In this document: piece after piece, positions 32,570-41,270 of the stretch
Layout: each line of letters starts with the position of its first letter
How positions within the stretch are numbered: position 1 is the stretch's first letter
Origin: RXIX01 sp003989075
Lineage (GTDB): Bacteria > Pseudomonadota > Gammaproteobacteria > Competibacterales > Competibacteraceae
Direction: 5' to 3'
DNA length: 41,270 nt
Assembly (NCBI GenBank): GCA_029780415.1
Contig: JAKOYN010000091.1
Location: 1 to 41,270, forward strand
Notes under the pieces: model-generated
The model's input: only the letters and a program-made list of their open reading frames with translations
Databases searched by the model: none
Told to the model about the DNA's origin: nothing
Program-made: the position numbers and the translations under genes

Positions 32570-32598
32570 CCCGGAGGGAGTTCCCCTCCGGGTTTTTT
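32570..32598 (+). terminator. Intrinsic terminator after aceA
   Basis: CCCGGAGG and CCTCCGGG pair perfectly, and TTTTTT (32593-32598) follows directly. It stands 45 bases after the aceA stop, so aceB needs its own promoter or read-through. Confidence 0.9.
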
Positions 32599-32606
32599 GC
32601 GCTAGC

Positions 32607-32622
32607 ATGTGCAGGCGCACAT
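32607..32622. promoter_or_regulatory. Inverted repeat, possible operator upstream of aceB
   Basis: ATGTGC-AGGC-GCACAT is a perfect 6+6 inverted repeat with a 4-base centre, 98 bases before aceB. Just after it, TACCCAT occurs twice with a 10-base period (32634-32640 and 32644-32650), one helical turn apart. The regulator is unknown. Confidence 0.4.
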
Positions 32623-32720
32623 CGTTGTGAAATTACCCATAACTACCCATTGCGTCGCAGCGCTGGCCCGTGGCGAAAGGCGCCTGCCGACGGTCTAAAC
32701 CACGATATGAGGAGTCACCC

Positions 32721-34319
32721 GTGAGTCTGAATTTACCTGCCGGCGTGCAAATCAACGCCCCGATCAAGCCCGAATACGAATCCATCCTTACTCACGATGC
32801 CTTGGCCTTGGTCGCCAAGCTGCACCGCGCCTTCGAAGGCCGTCGCCAGGAACTGCTGAAGGCCCGCGTCGAGCGCCAGGCCCGCATCGATGCTGGCGAA
32901 ATGCCCGATTTCCTGCCAGAGACTGCCCACATTCGCGCCGGCGACTGGAAGATCGCGCCACTGCCCAAAGCCCTGGAATGCCGCCGCGTCGAAATCACCG
33001 GCCCGGTCGAAGCCAAGATGATCATCAACGCCTTCAACTCGGGCGCTGACTCCTACATGACCGACTTCGAGGATTCCAACAGCCCGAACTGGGACAACCA
33101 GATCCAGGGCCAGGTTAACCTGTACAAGGCGATCCGCCGCGAACTGTCGTTCAAGAACGAAGCCGGCAAGGAATACAAGCTCAACGACAAGATCGCCACC
33201 CTGCAGATTCGTCCGCGCGGCTGGCACCTCGACGAAAAGCACGTGCTGATCGACGGTCAGCGCGTCTCCGGCGGCATCTTCGACTTCGGTCTGGTGTTTT
33301 TTCACAACGCCAAGGAGCAGGTCGCGCGCGGCGCTGGCCCGTTCTACTACCTGCCGAAGATGGAATCCCATCTGGAAGCCCGTCTGTGGAACGACATCTT
33401 CGTCATGGCCCAGGACCACATCGGCCTGCCGCAAGGCACCATCAAGGCCACCGTGCTGGTCGAAACCATCCTCGCCACCTTCGAGATGGAAGAAATCCTG
33501 TATGAGCTGCGCAACCACTCCGCCGGTCTGAACGCCGGGCGTTGGGACTACATCTTCTCCTGCATCAAGAAGTTTAAGAAGAACAAGGATTTCTGCCTGG
33601 CCCAGCGCGGCGCCATCACCATGGAAGTGCCCTTCATGCGCGGCTACGCACTGGCCCTCGTCCAGGCCTGCCACAAGCGCGGCGCCCCGGCCATGGGCGG
33701 CATGTCGGCCCTGATTCCGATCAAGGGTGATCCGGAAGCCAACGAAAAAGCCTTGGCTGGCATCCGCCACGACAAGACCCGCGATGCCAACGACGGCTTC
33801 GACGGCGGCTGGGTGGCGCATCCGGGTCTGGTCTCCATCGCCATGGAAGAGTTCACCAAGGTGCTCGGCGATAAGCCGAACCAGTGGGAAAAGCAAGTTG
33901 AAGGCAAGTTTGGCCCCGAGCAGTGGCTCGACTTCCGCCCGACCATGCCGATCACCGAAACCGGCCTGCGCAACAACATCAACGTCGGTATTCACTACCT
34001 CGGCAGCTGGCTGGCCGGTAACGGCTGTGTGCCCATCCACAACCTGATGGAAGACGCCGCCACCGCCGAAATCAGCCGTTCGCAAGTCTGGCAGTGGGTG
34101 GTGTCGCCGAAGGGCATCCTCGATGATGGTCGTAAGGTTACCGCCGACATCGTGCGTTCGATGATCGCCGAGGAGCTGGTCAAGGTGAAGGCTACGGTCA
34201 CCGCCCAGGGCGAGGACACCGCCACTTATGATCAGGCCGCCGAAATCTTCGACCGCATGTCGCTGACCCCGGACTACCCGGAGTTTCTGACCCTGCCGCT
34301 GTACGAAGCGATGGCGTAA
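32721..34319 (+). CDS. aceB: Malate synthase A
   Basis: The protein has 532 residues. Malate synthase condenses glyoxylate with acetyl-CoA to malate, the second step of the glyoxylate shunt. The family signature is NHSAGLNAGRWDYIFS (about residue 268); TDFEDSNSPNW and LQIRPRGWHLDEKHVL carry the metal and glyoxylate contacts. The length is that of the A-type enzyme, not the 720-residue G-type. The start is GTG 32721 with GAGGAG (32709-32714) six bases upstream; an in-frame ATG at 32670 lacks a ribosome site. It forms a functional pair with aceA, but a terminator lies between them. Confidence 0.97.
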   Translation: MSLNLPAGVQINAPIKPEYESILTHDALALVAKLHRAFEGRRQELLKARVERQARIDAGEMPDFLPETAHIRAGDWKIAPLPKALECRRVEITGPVEAKMIINAFNSGADSYMTDFEDSNSPNWDNQIQGQVNLYKAIRRELSFKNEAGKEYKLNDKIATLQIRPRGWHLDEKHVLIDGQRVSGGIFDFGLVFFHNAKEQVARGAGPFYYLPKMESHLEARLWNDIFVMAQDHIGLPQGTIKATVLVETILATFEMEEILYELRNHSAGLNAGRWDYIFSCIKKFKKNKDFCLAQRGAITMEVPFMRGYALALVQACHKRGAPAMGGMSALIPIKGDPEANEKALAGIRHDKTRDANDGFDGGWVAHPGLVSIAMEEFTKVLGDKPNQWEKQVEGKFGPEQWLDFRPTMPITETGLRNNINVGIHYLGSWLAGNGCVPIHNLMEDAATAEISRSQVWQWVVSPKGILDDGRKVTADIVRSMIAEELVKVKATVTAQGEDTATYDQAAEIFDRMSLTPDYPEFLTLPLYEAMA

Positions 34320-34356
34320 AACGCAGCATTTCAGCCCTGTTCAGGCTGAAGAAATG

Positions 34357-34384
34357 AGCGCCGGGGCAACCTGGCGCTTTTTTT
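34357..34384 (+). terminator. Intrinsic terminator after aceB
   Basis: AGCGCC and GGCGCT flank a GC-rich loop and run straight into seven Ts (34378-34384), 37 bases after the aceB stop. A second hairpin with TTCAGCC and GGCTGAA arms precedes it. Confidence 0.88.
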
Positions 34385-34612
34385 ATCTGCCTGTGCAAGG
34401 CATGCTTGCCTTGATCCGCTGCCTGACTCGACTGACCAGGCAGCGGCCAATCGTTGAATTTTTGCTATTTTCTGTGCGGTGCGTGGTTATCAGAACTCTT
34501 GAGGAAACTTGCGGGCTGCGTAATATCTAAGAAAGCAGCCCATGATGCCCAATGGAAAAGCGCGGCGCCGGCCGTTCGCGCCTCACCTCTTGCCCAACGC
34601 AGTGCCAATGCC

Positions 34613-34939
34613 ATGAGCCAGGAACACCCAGATTCCCCCGATCAGGACCGCGGTTTAATCGTCGATCCAGCGCAGCCCGAGCTGAAACGGCCGCCGCTGT
34701 ACAAGGTCATTCTATTAAATGACGACTACACTCCGATGGACTTCGTCGTGCGGATCCTGGAGCACTTTTTCACCATGAACCGCGAAAAGGCCACGCAGGT
34801 GATGCTGCACGTCCATACCCGTGGCCGGGGCGTGTGTGGGGTCTACAGCCACGACATTGCCGAAACCAAGGTGGCGCAAGTGAACGAATTTTCCCGCCGG
34901 CACCAGCATCCGTTGTTGTGCACCATGGAAGAGGTCTGA
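34613..34939 (+). CDS. clpS: ATP-dependent Clp protease adapter ClpS
   Basis: The protein has 108 residues. ClpS binds N-terminal degron residues and hands substrates to ClpAP. Core motifs are LYKVILLNDDYTPMDFVVRI (the binding pocket), FFTMNREKATQVMLHVHTRG and GVCGVYSHDIAETKV. The flexible N-terminus is about 35 residues. ATG 34613 gives a normal length; the frame is open upstream to 34454 without family features. No strong ribosome site is visible. clpA starts 37 bases downstream, the usual arrangement. The 293-base gap before clpS holds the aceB terminator and an AT-rich part around 34450-34500 where a promoter is likely. Confidence 0.95.
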   Translation: MSQEHPDSPDQDRGLIVDPAQPELKRPPLYKVILLNDDYTPMDFVVRILEHFFTMNREKATQVMLHVHTRGRGVCGVYSHDIAETKVAQVNEFSRRHQHPLLCTMEEV

Positions 34940-34976
34940 AATCCGATAAACCCCAGCGCGATTCGAGGTGTGAGCA

Positions 34977-37229
<2,253 letters not shown>

Positions 37230-37250
37230 GGCGCAGACAACGGAACGTCG

Positions 37251-37291
37251 GATCGTCGCCGGCACACGCTACCCGGCAGCTGGCGACGATC
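37251..37291. terminator. Inverted repeat between convergent clpA and infA
   Basis: GATCGTCGCC and GGCGACGATC form a perfect 10-bp stem around a 21-base loop, between the two stop codons (37229 and 37350). No T-run. It may work as a bidirectional stop or stabilising stem. Confidence 0.5.
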
Positions 37292-37349
37292 GCGCGTCGG
37301 GAAACGTGATGATTGGCAGGGGAGCGACTGGAGCGGCGGATGCGGTCGC

Positions 37350-37568
37350 TCAGCGCCCGCGATAGACGATGCGACCCTTGCTCAGGTCATAGGGAGTCAG
37401 TTCCACTTTTACCTTGTCGCCGGTGAGGATGCGAATGTAGTTCTTGCGCATCCGGCCGGAAATGTGTGCAGTGATCACATGGCCATTTTCCAATTGCACC
37501 CGGAACATGGTATTGGGCAGGGTGTCGACCACGGTGCCTTCCATTTCGATATGATCTTCTTTTGACAT
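37350..37568 (-). CDS. infA: Translation initiation factor IF-1
   Basis: The protein has 72 residues, the exact family length. IF-1 binds the ribosomal A site during initiation with IF-2 and IF-3. It is a single S1/OB-fold: IEMEGTVVDTLPNTMFRVQL, ENGHVITAHISGRMRKNYIR, GDKVKVELTPYDLSKGRI. ATG 37566-37568 is preceded by GAGAGG. The gene often lies next to clpA in gammaproteobacteria, facing it, as here. Confidence 0.98.
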   Translation of the reverse strand: MSKEDHIEMEGTVVDTLPNTMFRVQLENGHVITAHISGRMRKNYIRILTGDKVKVELTPYDLSKGRIVYRGR

Positions 37569-37634
37569 AAAACCTCTCGCTGAAAAACCATTCTCTGGTC
37601 TTTTGAAAAGACTCGCAACCATAGCGAAAATCCC

Positions 37635-38162
37635 ATGGCGCGGCAAGCAAAGACGCGCGGTACGGCAAGCGGGGCAATGTCTGCGCGCGGTGAAAACGGA
37701 ATACCGGCCGCGCGCCTGCTGATCGTTTATCATTCCCAGACCGGTCATACCCGGACCATGGCGCGGGCGGTATTGCGCGGTGCGCGCCGGGTGCCGGAGG
37801 TCGAGACGCGAATGAAAATGGCCTTGTACGCCGGGCTGGATGATTTGCTGCAGGCACGCGGTTTGCTGCTGGGTACGCCGGAAAATTTTGGCTATATGTC
37901 CGGGGCGCTGAAAAATTTCCTGGATCGCACCTACTATCCCGCGCAAGGCAAAATCAGCGGCTTGCCTTATGCGGTGTTCATCAGCGCCGGTAATGACGGC
38001 AGCGGTGCGCTGCGCAGCATCGAGCGCATCGCCTGCGGGTATCCACTGAAGCCGGTCTGCGAGCCGATTATTGCCCGTGGCGAGCTGGATGAGGCGATGT
38101 TGCAGCGCTGCGAGGAACTGGGCGAAACCATGGCATCGGGGGTGGCGTGGGGTATTTTCTGA
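37635..38162 (+). CDS. Flavodoxin-like NAD(P)H-dependent oxidoreductase
   Basis: The protein has 175 residues (161 from the alternative start at 37677). The FMN phosphate-binding loop YHSQTGHTRTMA is near the start of the fold, followed by LLLGTPENFGYMSGALKNFLD, the family's second FMN loop, and YAVFISAGNDGSGALRSIERI. This is the flavodoxin/NADPH-dependent FMN reductase layout, but the enzyme's substrate cannot be read. Neither start has a strong ribosome site. It is divergent from infA (66 bases between starts). The 3' end runs into the 5' region of mtgA. Confidence 0.8.
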   Translation: MARQAKTRGTASGAMSARGENGIPAARLLIVYHSQTGHTRTMARAVLRGARRVPEVETRMKMALYAGLDDLLQARGLLLGTPENFGYMSGALKNFLDRTYYPAQGKISGLPYAVFISAGNDGSGALRSIERIACGYPLKPVCEPIIARGELDEAMLQRCEELGETMASGVAWGIF

Positions 38163-38224
38163 AAAGCAGGGCGTGGTGGGCGCTGCACTCCTCATCCGTC
38201 CGGCAGCGGTTACCGAGAATCGCG

Positions 38225-38899
38225 ATGCTGGCCGGGAAGGCGGTCGGGCTGTTCGTGCTGGGTTCGATGCTACTGGTACTGGTATTGCGCTGGGTGCCGC
38301 TGCCAGGGTCGAGTTATATGCTCCAGACGGCTATCAGTGCCTGGTGGTCGGGCCAGGGCGCTACGCTGCGTTATGAATGGACGCCTTATGCCCGCATCGC
38401 TCCAGCGGCGGCGCTGGCGGTGATCGCCGGCGAGGATCAGCGCTTTCCCGAGCATCACGGTTTTGATTTCGTGGAAATCCAGGACGCGCTGGAAGATCAG
38501 GATGAAGGCAAGCCCCTGCGCGGCGCCAGCACGCTCAGTCAGCAGGTGGCGAAGAATCTGTTTCTTTGGCCGGGGCGCAGTCTGCTGCGCAAGGCGCTGG
38601 AGGCATGGTTTACCGTGCTGCTGGAACTGTTCTGGTCCAAGCAGCGCATTCTTGAGGTGTATCTGAATATCGCCGAATTTGGCGAGCGCACCTTTGGCGT
38701 GGGTGCCGCCAGCCTGCGTTTTTTCGCCAAGCCGGCGGCACGGTTGAGCAACGAGGAAGCGGCGCGTCTGGCGGCGGTGCTACCTAGTCCATTGCGCTAC
38801 CGGGTTGAGCAGCCCTCGGCCTATGTGCGGGCGCGGCAGCGCTGGATCGAACAGCAGATGCGTCAGCTGGGTGGCACGACTTATCTTGACAGCTTGTAG
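38225..38899 (+). CDS. mtgA: Monofunctional peptidoglycan transglycosylase MtgA
   Basis: The protein has 224 residues. MtgA polymerises lipid II into glycan strands (GT51 family) at the outer face of the inner membrane. One N-terminal membrane helix (AVGLFVLGSMLLVLVLRW) precedes the domain. The catalytic Glu is in VIAGEDQRFPEHHGFD; GASTLSQQVAKNLFLWPGR, KQRILEVYLNIAEFG and GVGAASLRFFAKPAARLS are the other conserved blocks. ATG 38225 gives the usual length; a GTG at 38147 that overlaps the preceding gene would add 26 residues. SelW-like and dsbB genes follow on the same strand. Confidence 0.95.
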   Translation: MLAGKAVGLFVLGSMLLVLVLRWVPLPGSSYMLQTAISAWWSGQGATLRYEWTPYARIAPAAALAVIAGEDQRFPEHHGFDFVEIQDALEDQDEGKPLRGASTLSQQVAKNLFLWPGRSLLRKALEAWFTVLLELFWSKQRILEVYLNIAEFGERTFGVGAASLRFFAKPAARLSNEEAARLAAVLPSPLRYRVEQPSAYVRARQRWIEQQMRQLGGTTYLDSL

Positions 38900-38907
38900 G
38901 AGTGGTC

Positions 38908-39186
38908 ATGGAACCGAAACCCCGGGTCAGTATCCGTTATTGCACGCAGTGCCGCTGGCTGCTGCGCGCCGCCTGGCTGGCGCAGGAGCTGTTGACTACC
39001 TTCGAACAGGATCTGGGTGAGGTGGCTCTGCAACCGGGTACGGGCGGGGTATTTGAGATTCGGCTGGGTGATGAGCTGCTCTGGTCGCGCCAGCAGGAGG
39101 GCCGCTTTCCCGAGGCCAAGGACATCAAGCAGCGGCTGCGGGATCGGATCGCGCCGGAGCGCAGCCTCGGGCACTCGGATCGCTGA
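38908..39186 (+). CDS. SelT/SelW/SelH (Rdx) family thioredoxin-like protein
   Basis: The protein has 92 residues. The redox motif CTQC (residues 12-15) sits after PRVSIRY, and the rest is LRAAWLAQELLTTFEQDLGE, ALQPGTGGVFEIRL, and FPEAKDIKQRLRDRI, the standard Rdx pattern. The CxxU of animal SelW is CxxC here; the second Cys is a plain Cys codon, so no selenocysteine is used. AGGAG (38898-38902) lies 5 bases before ATG 38908, only 8 bases after the mtgA stop. The redox partner is unknown. dsbB follows 58 bases on. Confidence 0.93.
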   Translation: MEPKPRVSIRYCTQCRWLLRAAWLAQELLTTFEQDLGEVALQPGTGGVFEIRLGDELLWSRQQEGRFPEAKDIKQRLRDRIAPERSLGHSDR

Positions 39187-39244
39187 AGCGGGCGAATTTT
39201 TTCGCCGGACTGACAACGCAAAACTTCATGGGTTGGGACGGGAT

Positions 39245-39784
39245 ATGCAGGATTCACAACTGAACGGCGCGGGTGGCATGGCCTGTATTCAGGACAGGCT
39301 GTCGCGCCGGATCGTGAATGGGCTGGGTTTTCTGGCCTGTATTGCAGGATTGGGTTTTGCCGTATATGCCCAGTTTGTGCTGAAGCTGGAGCCGTGCCCG
39401 CTGTGCATCTTCCAGCGGGTGGCGCTACTGGCGGTGGGTCTGGTGTTTTTGGCTGCAGCGCTGCACAACCCGCGTAGCTGGGGCGTCTGGAGCTATGCCG
39501 GGCTGTTGGGGCTGAGCAATGTAGCGGGTGCCGCGATCGCCGCGCGGCATGTCTGGCTGCAGCATTTGCCGCCGGATGAAGTGCCGCGCTGCGGGCCGGG
39601 GCTGGATTATATGCTGCAGGCGTTTCCCTTGAACGAAGTTATCCGCGATGTGCTGACCGGGTCTGGCGAGTGCGCCAAGATTGACTGGACCTTGCTTGGC
39701 CTGAGCATGCCGTGGTGGACGCTGCTGCTGTTTATCGGGCTGGGCGTGTTTGGCCTGATGGGCAATCTCTGGCTGCGGCGCTGA
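39245..39784 (+). CDS. dsbB: Disulfide bond formation protein DsbB
   Basis: The protein has 179 residues. DsbB reoxidises DsbA in the periplasm and passes electrons to quinone. Four membrane helices are visible. The first redox pair is in LEPCPLCIFQRVAL, the second is PRCGPG...GECAKIDW, and the tail LLGLSMPWWTLLLFIGL is typical. The start is less certain: ATG 39245 has only GGGA, and ATG 39278 (MACIQD) would also give a complete fold. No dsbA is adjacent. Confidence 0.93.
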   Translation: MQDSQLNGAGGMACIQDRLSRRIVNGLGFLACIAGLGFAVYAQFVLKLEPCPLCIFQRVALLAVGLVFLAAALHNPRSWGVWSYAGLLGLSNVAGAAIAARHVWLQHLPPDEVPRCGPGLDYMLQAFPLNEVIRDVLTGSGECAKIDWTLLGLSMPWWTLLLFIGLGVFGLMGNLWLRR

Positions 39785-39800
39785 GAGTACAAGATCGCGG

Positions 39801-39861
39801 CTGAATCCCCCCGACGCCCCGTTTATCTGCATTGGGCAATCACGCCGGGGGGGCTATTCAG
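39801..39861. terminator. Long imperfect inverted repeat between convergent genes
   Basis: CTGAAT plus a C-run (39801-39816) pairs with a G-run plus ATTCAG (39843-39861), with a loop of about 26 bases. It sits between the dsbB stop and the stop of the facing surface-protein gene. A bidirectional termination role is likely, though no T-run follows. Confidence 0.5.
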
Positions 39862-39877
39862 TCCACCATGGACGGGC

Positions 39878-41269
39878 TTACACCTGCCGCCGCCGCCGAA
39901 CCACATACCACAGCGCGCCCAGGCTCAGTACCGGGAACAGAGGGTCGAAAGGCGCATTGGGCGTCAGCACGCAACCGCCACCATCTGATGACGAGGGCTG
40001 TGGCAGGCTGAAAAAGCTCTGCGGCAGTTTAATCGACGTCACCGCAACCCATTGATCATCCGTGCAAGGGCCGACATGGCAGCGATAGGCTTCCGAACAA
40101 GCCATCGTCACGTCCTGATCATTGGCAGCCGTTTGCCGGCAATGTACAAAGCGCGGCTGGCCCATGGCGCCACGCGGCACGGCAGCAAACAGGTGCTGAT
40201 CGTTGTAAACCAATGCCCAGTCCTGATCGAGCAGATTGACACTGATCAGTTTGACCTTGCCATCCGGTGTCTGATGGATCTTGCGCTGAGCCGTACTCTC
40301 CGGCAATAGCTGCAATGCCTTCTGAATATCGGCATCGCCACCGGCCGGCGGGACTGACAGCTGCGCCTTGGGGTCATCAGCCGATGGACGATTAAAGAAT
40401 GTTCCCGGCAGCGTGACCGATTCGTTCATGAACTGCCAGTTTTCCGGATCGCACTGCTGATTTGAGCAGGGTTCAGCAACCTTGCAGTCATAAGTCGACT
40501 GGCGATTATAGGCATCAGGATTGCCATCATCGCTGACAAAGGTGCAGTGTACAAACTTGCTGTATTTCAAGCCATTCTCGTCATAGCTCACACCGCTGAG
40601 CGCCAATGTTTCCGGATTGCGCACCACTGACCAGCGTGTCTTGTTATAGATGCGGCTCGCCAATGCATAACGTCCGTTTTCATCGGCTGTGGATGCTATG
40701 GAAATACTGCGTCCCTGATTTGATGAGGCTACCGATGCTGTGCTGCTCGTGGTACTAACGGATTGCGATCCGCCGGCATTACCCGCTGGATTGTCGATAA
40801 TGGTCATGATGATGCCGTTATCGGAGCCGCCTAAACCGGCTGTGGCGATATTTACAACATAATCATCATTACAAATGGTTTGATGGTTGCTCGTATCGGT
40901 CGCCGAAATGGCCGATCCCCAACCGGTTTCGCCGGGGCATTTTGTGCCATCGGATGTGGTCCATGTGTCAATGGTACTCAGGTTTAGAAAATAATTATCG
41001 CCGCTACCCCAGAATTGCAGTGCAAAAGCATAGCCTCCTATTTTGTAGGATAGCCAGTTTCCAGAATAATCCGATTTGTCATAATAACAAAACGAACCAG
41101 TACTCAGGACGTCTACACTGGACGGGGGCGTAGTCCGGAAAGTCCCTGTTCCGGTTTCGTAATATGTCCCGGAATATATGTTATTAGCCTGCAGGCTGCC
41201 GAAAGGTGAATTGTTGGCGATATAGAAATCATAACCATTGTCCTTGCTATAACAGTTTGCTACATGTGG
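39878..41269 (-). CDS. Cys-rich surface protein with C-terminal GGGC sorting signal, N-terminus outside window
   Basis: On the minus strand the frame stays open from the stop at 39878 to the right edge: 463 residues are visible. An ATG at 40807 is only internal, since sensible sequence without a stop continues upstream. The upstream part (rich in Ser, Thr, Gly, Tyr and Asn, with several Cys: ANCYSKDNGYDF, GSFCYYDKSDYSGNW, DGTKCPGETGW) looks extracellular. A Ser/Thr-rich linker follows, then two copies of a Cys-containing module (40394-40633 and 40010-40219). The end is SSSDGGGCVLTPNAPFDP, a hydrophobic helix (LFPVLSLGALWYVV) and RRRRQV. That tripartite end resembles Cys-containing C-terminal sorting tags such as JDVT-CTERM, processed by intramembrane CPBP-family proteases. 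The exact type is my best recollection. The function is unknown. The DNA is AT-richer than its neighbours. Confidence 0.8.
   Translation of the reverse strand, partial: PHVANCYSKDNGYDFYIANNSPFGSLQANNIYSGTYYETGTGTFRTTPPSSVDVLSTGSFCYYDKSDYSGNWLSYKIGGYAFALQFWGSGDNYFLNLSTIDTWTTSDGTKCPGETGWGSAISATDTSNHQTICNDDYVVNIATAGLGGSDNGIIMTIIDNPAGNAGGSQSVSTTSSTASVASSNQGRSISIASTADENGRYALASRIYNKTRWSVVRNPETLALSGVSYDENGLKYSKFVHCTFVSDDGNPDAYNRQSTYDCKVAEPCSNQQCDPENWQFMNESVTLPGTFFNRPSADDPKAQLSVPPAGGDADIQKALQLLPESTAQRKIHQTPDGKVKLISVNLLDQDWALVYNDQHLFAAVPRGAMGQPRFVHCRQTAANDQDVTMACSEAYRCHVGPCTDDQWVAVTSIKLPQSFFSLPQPSSSDGGGCVLTPNAPFDPLFPVLSLGALWYVVRRRRQV
39881..39982 (-). other. C-terminal tripartite protein-sorting signal (coding)
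   Basis: These codons specify GGGCVLTPNAPFDPLFPVL, a hydrophobic stretch, then RRRRQV at the very end. A motif, a membrane helix and a basic tail is the layout of processed surface-anchoring signals. The invariant Cys after the Gly run suggests lipid or thioether attachment, as proposed for MYXO-CTERM and JDVT-CTERM tags. Confidence 0.6.
40010..40633 (-). repeat. Two copies of a Cys-rich protein module (coding repeat)
   Basis: Copy A (40394-40633) runs from WSVVRNPETLAL through KFVHC to VTLPGTFF. Copy B (40010-40219) runs from WALVYNDQHLFA through RFVHC to IKLPQSFF. Both share W-x-V/L-V, F-V-H-C, three further Cys in similar order and spacing, W near the end and LPxxFF. The protein copies are similar, not identical, so the duplication is old. 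Confidence 0.7.
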
Positions 41270-41270
41270 A

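Noticed and set aside
34454..34612. Longer ClpS starting at ATG 34454
   Set aside because: It would add 53 residues absent from the family; ATG 34613 gives the normal length.
38902..38960. Selenocysteine in the SelW-like protein
   Set aside because: The active-site motif reads CTQC with ordinary Cys codons and there is no in-frame TGA.

Overview
The window reads as chromosomal DNA of a GC-rich gammaproteobacterium, with housekeeping blocks interleaved with small accessory groups. The chromosomal markers are clpS-clpA next to a convergent infA, mnmA-hflD, nudJ, rdgC, an EXDD-type relA, mtgA, dsbB and a SelW-like gene. A phasin, a glycogen branching enzyme, a complete glyoxylate shunt (aceA, aceB) and an acetyl-CoA hydrolase/transferase suggest a lifestyle built on storage polymers and acetate or fatty acids. 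A polyhydroxyalkanoate/glycogen accumulator such as a Competibacteraceae-like organism is possible, but this is inference. I see no tRNA, rRNA, insertion sequence or CRISPR array.

Layout. (1) 1-3005: the 3' part of the type VI secretion ATPase gene clpV, then a small HExxH metallopeptidase without a signal peptide, then a periplasmic protein resembling animal tissue inhibitors of metalloproteinases (TIMP), then an unknown beta-rich protein. The middle two look like a toxin-immunity pair and are the most exciting part of the window. (2) 2980-10239: two tandem TPR-methyltransferases with nearly identical core DNA, an acyl carrier protein, two alpha/beta hydrolases of the kind associated with exosortase A systems, and a membrane-anchored heparinase II/III-type lyase, all on the + strand. 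(3) 10187-17471: a YheT-like hydrolase and a SnoaL-like protein (-), a large CoA hydrolase/transferase (+), glgB (-) and a haem lipoprotein (+). (4) 17656-24338: relA, then hflD and mnmA (-), phasin (-), rdgC (+) and an unknown coiled-coil membrane protein (+). (5) 24364-29486: a complete branched-chain amino acid ABC transporter, transcribed leftward as livK-livH-livM-livG-livF. The binding protein carries a 72-nt in-frame duplication at its ligand loop. (6) 29775-30822: nudJ and a DUF3365 haem protein (-). (7) 31233-34319: aceA and aceB, each with its own terminator. (8) 34613-39784: clpS, clpA, infA (-), a flavodoxin-like protein, mtgA, a SelW-like protein and dsbB. (9) 39878 to the right edge: a long surface-type protein (-), open to the edge, with a repeated Cys-rich module, a C-terminal GGGC-hydrophobic-RRRR sorting signal and AT-richer DNA.

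Most identifications rest on motifs read by eye. Names of RelA, ClpA, ClpS, IF-1, AceA, AceB, MnmA, GlgB, DsbB, RdgC and the Liv proteins are secure. The T6SS effector-immunity reading, the sorting-signal type and all promoter calls are inferences.
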